DNA from: Apostichopus japonicus
Lineage: Eukaryota > Echinodermata > Holothuroidea > Aspidochirotida > Stichopodidae
NCBI RefSeq assembly: GCF_037975245.1
Contig: NC_092570.1
Location: forward strand, 19,665,418-19,729,417
DNA length: 64,000 nucleotides
Direction of reading: 5' to 3'
A model generated the notes under the pieces. It was not told the origin of the DNA, made no database searches, and was given only the letters and a program-made list of their open reading frames with translations. This document shows positions 47,735-58,510 of the stretch, piece by piece. Every line of letters starts with the position of its first letter. The first letter of the stretch is position 1. Made by a program: the position numbers and the translations under genes.

Positions 47735-50407
47735 CAGGCGCGTATCCAGGGGGGGGGCGTTGGGGGCGCGCGCCCCCCGGGTAAGAAAAAGAGGAAAGAA
47801 AAAAAAAGAGAAGAAAAAAGGGAAAAAAGAGGGGAAAAAAAAGAGGAGGAAGGAAGGGAAAAGAAAAGAAGAAAGGGAGAAAAAGGAGAAAAGGAGGGAG
47901 CAGAAGATAAACGCCAAGACACTGGGAAGAGAAGAGGAACAGTCATACTACAGCGCTGATCACTATTATATACACAGGGTAGCCAGTGACGAATCGAGGA
48001 TTACGGAGGGGGTGTGCGTTTCACCCTACCCCTTATACTGACAACTCCATTTTTGACGTTTCCAGTTTTCCTCTCTCACTAATGTAGATATATATGTATA
48101 TATATACTATATATGGTCTATCATAACGCGTGTGTGTGTATGGACGCCTTAAATTGTACAATTGTGCTATGAAACCAACTGTGGCTGGTCTCGAACTCGA
48201 CCGAGTCGTCGGGGAACATGACGCATCCATCACTTCTTGAGATTGTTCCATCTGCATGAAAACGTGCGCCCACAACCCTACGCCCCACCCCTCTAATCGC
48301 TTCCCGATGAGTTACGAAACTTAATTAATGACCTTCGCCCGTAGTACCAAGACCTTGACAAAATCCGGCAACACACCATACACCTCAATGGAGTGTGACC
48401 ACTTCCGACTTTGCAATTTCCCAAGATCAGGCCCCGAAAAATCCAAGAAATCCCAAGGGAACTGTACTGTATGGATATCTAGCAATATCTAACGATATCT
48501 AGGGATAAAATCCCAAGATCTGAAGGCAGATAGAGAATCGAAACCTTCAGTGTGTAATGAACTTGAAACTGTGCGTCTTCGAAATGAAAAGAATGTGGGG
48601 CAAAGTAGCGTAACTCCTATGGGCTCGGACCGTGCTGAGCAGGTGGCCCCGACCAAAAGGGGGCCCCCGCTAAATTGTGCACAGAAAAAGGGTATACCTC
48701 TTTGGATAGGGAGGGCCCGTTTTACTGGGAAAGAAAAACTCATGCAAAGACTGAACACGACAATGTGCATATTTTCACGTGATACGGAATACGGACATCA
48801 TGATCATGGGCTCATTTGGTATTAATGTCTGTATCGAGCTAGTTGTGTTATTTATTATTATAATCGAAAACGAAGTATATAATTTAAAACCCAATTCCAG
48901 CAAATGTTGTACTGAGTACAGCATTGGGACGTATGATTTTTTGAAAAATTCTAAAACAATAACCCAACACCCAACAGACTTGAAACTGCGTTCATTTGAA
49001 AAAGAAGGCAGGGCTTTCATATAAATATAATATTAAAAGGAAAGAATTAAGATGCCTTCGGGGTATCTGGTAAGTAAAAAGCACAGGAAATTAGGCTTAG
49101 ATGGAGACAAAGTTCAGCCGAAATTAGGCCTATGCTAAGGTTTGATTACTGTTTTTGTATACAGTAGTCTCCATTACAATCCATACAGTAGGGGGGGGGG
49201 GCACTTGCCCACTACCCCTGGAAAATCAAAAATTAAAAAAAAATTGTTAAGCATTTGACATTTCAATGATTTCCCCCAAACAACAGTTCTCTGGTTATGT
49301 TAATTGCATACGGACCCATAAATGCATTAATGAAATTATTGAAATTCAAAATCCTAAGACATGAGATTTCAAAATAACCGATGTGTAAATGCTACTTGAA
49401 CGGGAAGGGTCTTTTCCGACGATCTAGGAGTTTTTTTGGCAAAAAAATCGTCGTACGCTCCGCACCAACCGATGGTGGCGCTCCGCTTAGATAGTATCAA
49501 GTATTGTGTACACATTTATGACCTACTGATCCCTCCCCCTTGTAAACATTTCTGCGGATGCCCTTGCTTGGACCTCCTGATAGGGGGCCCCTTTGGGACA
49601 TGAGCCCCACGGGCTCATCGTTACGCCACTGGTGGAGCATTGCACAATAAACAGATAATAGTTACTTATTTCAGTATTATTTCAATTATTCGAAACTTTA
49701 AAGCAAACAGCAGATATCACTTCATATCAGTGAGCATGAAAATGGCGTTCCGGGATGAACAGCCTCCAAACTGTAGATGTGTGTAGTGTTCGGTTTCGGA
49801 ACTATTTGGTATTTTTTCATTTCCTTCAACGAAGTTTTATAGTAACTGTTATAAGAGGTTTTAACATTTGTAGACCAATAAATTAACTGTGTCTGAAGTT
49901 TCGAAAATTCCCTGACCACCATTCTTTATAATACTTCCCTCTACTCGTGCACTTTGACCGGTCTGTTAGGGGTTCAAGGAGGGTTTTCTATATTGGTTGT
50001 CCATAGAAGAAATTTTGTGCAACATTATGGGTATGTTTTGAAGTGAATGAATTCACGAGAATTGTGAATTTTCAAATTCTGAACAAATAATGGGCTTAAA
50101 ACCTTGAAAGGTGGGGCTTACGGGTATTATGGGCCGCGACGTAGAATCACCTACAAAAAAGCAATGATCCACAGTAGATGCGATGAGGTCGAACATGATG
50201 TGTGACTGGCGACAATCTTCAAAAAGGTTATGGATGGAAAAAAAAACTATTGGGAAATGCGTGGTTCTCAGGCAAAAGTGTACATCTGGTTGGTCATTTC
50301 AATAAAAACCAGAAATGTTCTTGTACGCTGCGCGCCAACCGATGGTGGCGCTCCGCTTAGATAGTAATTCGTGCCCCCCGGGTTAGAAAATCCTGGATAC
50401 GCGCCTG
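47735..50407. mobile_element. 2.7-kb composite transposon, 16-bp inverted ends, 5-bp duplication
   Basis: Perfect ends CAGGCGCGTATCCAGG and CCTGGATACGCGCCTG, flanked by GTATT (47730-47734, 50408-50412). Immediately inside lie G-runs and GCGCGC. The interior holds a 130-bp purine tract (47779-47910), a short TA/TG repeat (48088-48135), a nested element (48603-49631) and half of the conserved hairpin block (50308-50365) 42 bp from the right end. No transposase recognised. Confidence 0.82.
48603..49631. mobile_element. Nested hAT-like transposon (CAGTGGCGTAAC end)
   Basis: Right end GTTACGCCACTG and left end AAGTAGCGTAAC are inverted with two changes. Both continue into a shared GGGCTC motif. 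Flanked by GTGGGGCA (48595-48602) and GTGGAGCA (49632-49639), an 8-bp duplication with one difference, so older than the others. It carries the hairpin block at 49401-49495. Confidence 0.78.
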
Positions 50408-50412
50408 GTATT

Positions 50413-51640
50413 AACACACAACCGAATAAGAGCAGATAAAATATCTTGAAAGCAGAACATAAATTTAGTAACTCTATGAGATATTTTAGCTGTAATTAGT
50501 ATATGGACTGCATAAGAGGTGGTATCTTGCTTATCCAGCCTTTTCTATATCAAAACAAAAATCCATTGGGGGGAGGGGGGACATGATGGGACGCAAAAAA
50601 TTTGGGGTTCATCCCCACGTCACCTACCCATTGGACAATTAATGCTATTGTTACTCGTCCTGACAGTGTACTTTGCGATATTAGTATATGCTAATAACAC
50701 ATACAGCAAGGCCAGCTAATATACAAAGGTAAGTGAAATGCATTCTGAGACAAAGGATGTTTTCCCAAGCCTCAAAGTAAACATTATTCAAAAGCAAATT
50801 ACTGATTCACTTTTAATGTCATTCCAAGTTTATTCCTCCCACCCCCCTCCCCTTTTGTTTACGTTAGTAATTCACAGTTGCCATGCCAAACCATCTGCTT
50901 TGTGCAATTGCGCTGGTAATTAATATGTATGTATATGATCGCATTGCCCGTGATATTGTTTGAGTCCTTTTCCAGGACCAAGAGAGAGTGAAGTGTGATT
51001 AATGTTTAACCAGTCGTTCTTCGTAGTAGAAGCAGAGTTCACTGGGGCAGGATACCGTGCTGCGTTCATACAGCATAAACCAGATCACATCCTGTCGTTT
51101 AATAGGACAGCTCACATATTTTCTGGGCTGATGTGCTATTGAACGTTCCTATCTACTGTTTGGCTGTTTTAATGCAAAATTTTAATCTTATACTGGATAC
51201 CGGGATCTTTGAGAGTCTATTTTGTGAAAGTCGTTCACGACAAGACCGTGTATCGTGAAGGTGCTATAGTCATAGAGTTGCTGCTGCAGGAGGGTAAGGT
51301 TTTAGTAATTAAAAAGATCTTATGACAGTGAAAATGTGAAATATTCATCAAGGAGAATCTTCAGTGGCATTATTAATTTAATTCTAGCCGCACATGCGGT
51401 CAGGGATCAAGCCTGTATTTCTTATACACATGAATAAGCAAATTTATTCAAATATTATCTAAATTATTTGCATTCATTCAGTTATGTTGACATTTAGACA
51501 TTTGAATGCAGTGTTTTTTTGGTAATTACGTCATAAGTTGAAGGAATAACCATTGTATTATTGAAGAGAGAGGTACTTCCCCCTAAAAATTAATCTCTGT
51601 GACTAATGTCAATAAAATATGATGTAACGTATCCTGTGAC
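50413..51640. other. No gene recognised; possible leader exon of the ABCC gene
   Basis: CTGCAGGAGG|GTAAGG near 51294 is a plausible plus-strand donor after a moderately GC-rich stretch (51000-51290) and might end a non-coding first exon of the ABCC gene. Weak evidence. Confidence 0.2.
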
Positions 51641-51682
51641 ATATATATATATATATATGGTAATATATATATATATATGGTA

Positions 51683-51764
<82 letters not shown>
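51641..51764. repeat. (TA)n microsatellite with GGTAA interruptions
   Basis: TA repeats interrupted twice by TATGGTAATATA; about 124 bp. Confidence 0.97.
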
Positions 51765-51765
<1 letters not shown>

Positions 51766-52834
51766 TGGTAACTATTATTCAAAAGGATCATTTTCATATA
51801 TTTTGGTATTTGTTTATTCTATGACATATATATAATCAAACAATGTAGGGTGTGTTAAGTTGCTATTTGTTATAAGCACACAAATGACAGGAACATCCTG
51901 ATAATCCCATGTGGGAAGGGTGGGGTGGGTGGGGAGGGGGAATAAGATAAGTTTTAGGGGAGAATTTTTATGGAAAACATGGTAAAGTTCTGTAAGTTTT
52001 TTTCAGTTATTATCACACACTGAATGTGTTCCTTATGAATAGATCAAATTCTTTAGGGTGCAGTCTCTGCATACACTTGAGGTATCTACAGAGCTCAGTG
52101 AACATCAGAACTTAAATGTATCGAAAATTATATATTCAACAGTTTCTATAGAATTCTATTTCTATAGAATTAGTTTCCTATCAAGACAGTTTGCCATAAG
52201 GAGGATGCTAGAAAATTACCATATATTTGTGTAGAGATTGGAGGGGGACGGTGGAGTAGGGGAGGAGGAAGTAGAGGATGGGGTAGGGAAGCTAGGGATA
52301 GAGAAGGGGGAGGATCGCGGCTGGGTCAGTCCAGGCAATAGCTATCTAGAGGGAAGGTAATCAAATTCATTAATTCATTGCTCATGATCGACACTACATT
52401 CGGAACACAGATCTAGGCAGGACTATTTTGATTCAATCGAAAGCAATGATTTTATTTTGAGTAATGTTTTGTGGGTTTTGATCGTTATAATTGTGGACCA
52501 AACAGCTGTTGTAAATGAGCACAGTTGATGTCACACACAACATAAGTGTGTAAATCACTGCATGTGTTCTGAATGCCAGATGTGCATCAGGTGAGAACTT
52601 AGCCCCCCACCCTCCACACCTCTGAAAATAGTAAAAGTCATAATGATCCTTCATAATGACAATCTCATAATGACATTCTTTGTCCTGTAAATTTTGATAT
52701 TTTCTTTTTTTCCCCCATGTCTAATTAGTCTATCAAAAGTCTATTGTTGTGATCATAATATCTATTTTTAAATAGCAAAAATAAATTTAAATTTGAATCC
52801 ATTGTGGTTCATTCAATTAATTCCACCCTTCAAA

Positions 52835-52868
52835 TAAATAAATAAATATATAAATAAATAAATAAAGA
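52835..52868. repeat. (AAAT)n tetranucleotide microsatellite
   Basis: CAAATAAATAAATAAATATA and further AAAT units, with one TATA interruption. Confidence 0.95.
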
Positions 52869-52999
52869 AGTAGGTATCTGGGTGAAAGGTTAATGAAGGC
52901 AACAATGCTGTGTGGGAACTTATATAAAGCTCTCTTGAGGAGATATCTAGCTATCAGTACTGTAAATTAATAGCAAATTAGTACTGTATACATAATAAC

Positions 53000-55050
53000 A
53001 ACACCTCCCCTCAATCCCACCCCCGCCCCCCTCTACCCTTGATCCGTGACCGTCATTGTCCATCGTATTTATTTATGAAATAGCAAAATTGTTTATTTTA
53101 AATTCATCATGGTTCATAATAAATGAGTTCCTTGATCCCTGTAAAAGAAACATTACTAAGAAATTTACTGTAATAGTAATAGTGTATAGGATTGGGATTT
53201 CCGTTGTGCGGTAATTCAACCAGTAAGACAAATAGCTCAATTACCTCTACCTTGGCAATTTAATGACTCGGAGTTGCATGGGCTATCCATTTACTGTCAT
53301 ATTATCCTTAAGGTAACTGGGTGAAAGGTTATAATTAGGGCATACAATGTTGGGAGGCTGCTTATATAGAAAGAGGACAAGTCTAGCATAGCAAATTTGA
53401 TATGATCAGTGAATTTCATGCTTTTATAACCCACCATGAGACAGTTGTGGCACCATCCAAGGCAATGGGGGGGGGGGGCACCTAGGGGAAAAACATATTT
53501 GGTAGGAAATAATGGAGATATGTCTTAAAGTAGCATTTTGCGTTTGGTTGCCGTTTTCTACTTTTTTGACATGTCCATCAAGTTTTTTACACATATCAAT
53601 CACAAAACAGCAAACTAAGATATTAGCCAAGTTTTCCCCTGCCAACAACGTTAATTGGCAGTAATTAAGGATAGTTACAGATAATGAGAAAAGTGTCGAC
53701 GACAAATTCCACTTTTAAACTTAATCGCATACAGTTCCCCCAAACCCACTAGTTTGAATTCAATCAATCAGAGATCCAGGTTTAATTATGAGCCGTTGCT
53801 AAAAATAGATTCAAGACTTTGCATTGGTACAACCAGGGAGTTGTTGTGGAACTCTTTGGTACAACTACCATATAGACTGTACACAAATCAAGCGTGGTGT
53901 TATATTACGTATCTGTCAATGACGTTCGTAGTGTTTAAATATTCATATTATGGGCGAGGTTTATTGGGTTACCAACGGAAAATATCTTGGAGAAAAACAA
54001 AGTGAAAGTTGCAAATTTTTCAACTTTTATGCCACCATATGAAGATTTAAATAGATAAGCTAGTTATGTATGTTGTTATGGCATAGTGGAATCAGTGAGG
54101 TTGAGAAAAATTGTAGAAAAGGACGCAAAATGCTGCTTTTATTATTGAAAAGATGCATTGCTGCTTTTGTGTGCATGCTTTTAAAGTACTTTGAATAGCT
54201 CATGCAAAGCTGTAGTTTGCAATTGTGTCACCCCTGACACTTAAAGTAACAATTAGTTTCAATTTCATAACCTGAATTTATGAAAGGGCCAAATTCTTAT
54301 CTAAGTTAATTTTTGCCATGTGTTATTTTTCTGTTTTTAGTTTTACTCTGTTAAGTAGATCAATGCAAAGAAATTGTCAAGATTGTATGATTAGTTGTTT
54401 TAATATTAATTTAACACTTTATTGCCCTCCCAAAAATATTAGAGGATAATTTAAAAAATGCATGAATATAAATTTATTTACCACAAAATATTTCCCAAAT
54501 GTGTCTGCCAGTATCGTAAATTTGCTTCAGATTGCTTATTTTTGCTGATCGGGCCAAACTGAAGGGCATGCATTCACAGGGCGCAAAAAAGAAGGCTTCT
54601 TGACAAATCACCCCTTGAATTAACCCCTGTAGTATCTTATTGATGTCATATTACACCCCACGTAGTAAAGACAATGAAAAAATATTCACCAAAATAAAGA
54701 TGATATTGTTTTGTTCTTTTTACACAATAGTTTTTCTCTTTGATGTGCATTTGTTATTACATGCAAGTCTTTGCCAAACAATCTACTTTTTTTTCAGTTA
54801 TTAATTACCAATCTTCTAATCCAGGCATGAATATGATATTATCACTGTTACTTTATAACATAATCCTCATTTAGCTTAAATCTACATTTTATATGCAGGC
54901 TAGAATGTAAATAAACCACATCGCACATACATGTACTACGATGTCCTCCGAAAATTTAAAACAATGCAATAACTGCTGCATACTAATTGAAACACCCACG
55001 AGTGGCTGGCTGTGTGTGTGTTTATGTTCAGTGATTAAGTAACCTTTGTA
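53000..55050. other. No gene recognised
   Basis: AT-rich; a G13 run at 53467 and low-complexity C-rich patch at 53005-53035 are the only marked features. Confidence 0.5.
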
Positions 55051-55069
55051 GTGTTAATACAGCAGTTTC

Positions 55070-55200
55070 TAACTCTGTATAAAGGTTATCGTAGCTATCG
55101 ACTGCCTCAGCCCTTGGAGATCGACGCTCTCGTTGTCATTAACATCATCATAGCGCTGACTCTGTGTATCGTCGTCGTCATCAACGTCTCTGTAGGTTTA
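55070..55200 (+). other. CpG-rich block of uncertain nature, possible exon
   Basis: A block far richer in CpG than its AT-rich surroundings, bounded by CAG at 55066 and a GTAGGT donor near 55194. The plus frame reads GYRSYRLPQPLEIDALVVIN then a hydrophobic run (IIIALTLCIVVVINVSV) like a membrane helix. The minus frame reads an acidic run (RDVDDDDDTQS). It could be a leader exon of the ABCC gene or a separate small gene. No family recognised. Confidence 0.25.
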
Positions 55201-56689
55201 TTTTGTTTACTGAACAGACTTCGATGCCCTCAGCCTGCCCAAGTTAGGTTACCAATTAACACAGAGTGGTTACTCAATAGCATATTTTATCTAGACCGTC
55301 GGTACCCTATTTATAAGCATTATCAGGCTCAGATTAACATCAGTTGTGCTTTTTCTCTTCCAGGAGCGGATATTGCCTTGGTTTGTTGCTAAAGGTATTG
55401 CTTTTTCTGGATCTTGCCGAGTCTCTTGTCGGTTTTGAGTAAGTTTCTTTCAGTTTTTCTATCAAATTTATCAAATTATAAAAAAAAAGCAAAAAGCAGA
55501 ATTTTATTTTATTTTGACTCTTGAATTGTTTTTCATCGTTTGGTTTGTTAGTGCCAATTCTCTAATGTCAATTAATCATATCGGAATCTTCAAAATGAAA
55601 TTATGTTTAAAAAATGATATCTGATACTCATATTTGTCTGATTCGGATTGAAACCTTGTAGATTATGTGATTCCTATTGAAGTATTAATTTCAGCAGATA
55701 TTTGTGAAGATATATAGTTTCATTCATTGTTTCACTGGTGTTGGATATATGACATAAACTTGTTGTTACATATAGCTGTGTGACGATACATGTATGTCAT
55801 AAATATTACATATTCAGCCCTGTTGTGTTAAAAAACAATATAAACAGTTTTAATTTAACAGCAAATTTTTAAGTACAACTATAACAAGTTAAAGCTGTAA
55901 TCTTTTCTTTCCCCTACAAATTCTTTAATTAATTAAATCAGCTGAGGTGGGTTGATGTTGTTAAATACTAAAATCCTACCCCAATTAAGGGTACTTAATC
56001 AGCAACATTTTATAGTAATGTTACATTTCAAATGGAGCAGAAGTTGAAAACTGTGCTTTTTCATGTTTTTCATTTAAATATAGAAATGCATGTACAAATT
56101 GAAATTTGAGAAAATCAAATCATTGTCAGTTATAAGTTGATATTCTTGCTATTAATTTGGCAAATATTTATAAATTTAAGAATAGTCTCTATTGCAATAT
56201 TTTGAGTAACATAGTTTGACGAGATGCAATGTGCTGCGTTGAAATGCGAAAAAAGGATTTGCAATAATTCATTCTTAATTAGTAATTAATCATTTACTTT
56301 GCTCATCTCTAACCTGTCTTCAGTCCACTTATGCACTATTTATGCACTAACCTACTAATTAAATGGTAACCTATAAGTAGTTTAGAGGAAAATACAGTTA
56401 TATTTAAGTAGACTAGAGAGAGGTAAGCATTGATCGGCTGCTCGTAAATCCAGATTCAGCCGTTTTAAGCAGAGAATGGGAAGAAATAAAGAGGAGAGGC
56501 TTCGCCCTCAACTGCATAAGGAGTGTTTCTTTTTGAATTATGTTAATGAGATACGAAAATGCAGTACATGAGTTACGTGGCCTGTAATCACATAAAGAGA
56601 GTTTCTACTTTTAATTCAACAGTACTATGCCTCTGTATCGATCTAAGCAGCAATAGGAGAGTGGGTTTTGTTTTGTTTCTCCATCAATA

Positions 56690-56870
56690 TTACCTAATCT
56701 GTTTCAATATTACCTTCAATTACCTTCAATTACCTTCAATATTACCTAATCTGTTTCAATATTACCTTCAATTACCTTCAATTACCTTCAATATTACCTA
56801 ATCTGTTTCAATATTACCTTCAATTACCTTCAATTACCTTCAATATTACCTAATCAATATTACCTAATCA
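56690..56870. repeat. 52-bp higher-order repeat of TTCAATTACC decamers
   Basis: CTGTTTCAATATTACC begins units at 56699, 56751 and 56803; each holds three TTCAATTACC subunits. Confidence 0.95.
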
Positions 56871-58174
56871 TAACTGCAGATTGTGTTTTGTGGAATTATT
56901 CATGCAAAAGTAGGGTTGCAGGCGAGAGGTTAGTAATGGTACCAGCCTTCTGGACATCGGAGAATAGAAGAGGGAAGGGTATAGGGTTAGAAGCAGAGGT
57001 TGGAGGATGGAGAGAGATTTGATACCGTGCAGTTTAAATATGATACTATGACTTAAAATGTGTAGTTATTAGCACAGTTTCAGCATTTAAACTATTTCCC
57101 TGTAGTCACACAAAGCTACACATGCACTTTATTGATATATGTGCATTGAGAGACGGTCTATAGCTCAGCCATTTCTGGCTTCTTGACTTGACATTTACAG
57201 TTCTTGGATAATGCTCTTTATGACAGTAAGTGGTACTCAAAGAGGATATTAGGAATTGAGGAAGTCATTTAGCAATTATTAACTGACATGGTTTTTATTT
57301 ATGACTCTTGTTCAGGTTTAGGTTATTATAAGTCTAAACAAATAATTAATAATTGCCCCCCCACCCCTTTTCAAGAGTTAACCTGCAGCTTTATTCCTTG
57401 AGCTTAATGACGACTTTAAATATTTTACAGATGTTGCTTGGGGAAGTCTTAAATTAGAAAAAATTCTGTCTCAGTGCAGCTAATAATTCTCTGATAGTGT
57501 GGCAGTGAGGTGCTTGCAGAAGGTGACCATTATTTGAATTTCTACCATATTTTGTTACAGCTGTTCTTATGATCTAAGGGTGCTTTGAAGGTGTGAATCA
57601 TGCATTATTTTGATGTACTGCACCCCTGCAGCACTTGTCTCCTCTCCAAAAAATTACTCTCGAGACCTCACACACTTTGTCCCCTCTAGAGAGGACAATG
57701 TCATTTGCTACATCCAGTTTTTAAGCAAAATGTCTGCCTTTAGTGAACTTGACTAAACTGTAACTTAAAAAATGATGAAATCCATAAATGTCTATCATGC
57801 AGGGCTGCAGAACAACATGTTTAAACACTTTTTCCAATGAACTTTTCGACAGTTTTAATTTTTGCAGCTGGCCAGCCAGGCCTTTTGATTGCAGTTATAA
57901 CAGTCAGGCTGATTTGTGTTGGGATGCATGTTTAATATTATCATAACAAATCTAAACATGTCACTTTTACTGTTACTATATATCTATAGAGGGCAAAGCT
58001 ATGAAAACTTGAATATAAAACTTATGATTTAGTAGAAAATTCTATTAAACTTTTCATAGGTTTGCCCTCCCATGGATAGTCATGAGTGGGATTATTAGCC
58101 AACTGTCATAATATTACAAACATTTATGTTCTACTCATCTAAATGTCTTTTAATTATGTTGTTCGTTCCTGTAG

Positions 58175-58510
58175 GCGATTATAGGCACACATCCCTGTTA
58201 CGTCAACACTCTGACCAGGACAACCCCCCACCCATTTTAGAGTGGCCACCATGCCCCCTCAAGATGGGAACTCCAGTGGTCCATCCACGAGCAAGAGGAA
58301 CCCCAACAAGAATAATAACAACACCTCCAAGAAGGCGAGACCCCCACGCCCAGCCCCTGGTCATGGCCTAGCTGAGGTGGTCCTGGATGAGGATATCCTA
58401 CTCTCCCCTAATGACCAATACAGGGAATACAAACAAGAGCATCTGCATGGGATGAAATATGCCAAGACTGGGGCTCTCAAGACCCTGCTACCATACAGAT
58501 CACACCCAAG
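58175..58510 (+). CDS. ABCC5-like: ABCC-like first coding exon (5' leader plus residues 1-86)
   Basis: The acceptor CTGTAG at 58174 starts a 76-nt untranslated part, so at least one upstream non-coding exon exists. Coding begins at 58251 and ends with a split codon at GTTGGT. The encoded leader is rich in Asn, Lys, Pro and Ser and looks disordered up to LAEVVLDEDILLSP. Confidence 0.85.

Noticed and set aside
47651-48041. Lys/Glu-rich open frames near 47.7-48.0 kb
   Set aside because: Translation of the purine tract inside a transposon; charged low complexity only.
58242-58250. Upstream in-frame GTG as the ABCC start
   Set aside because: Eukaryotic initiation at GTG is unlikely and the ATG at 58251 has a near-ideal GCCACC context.
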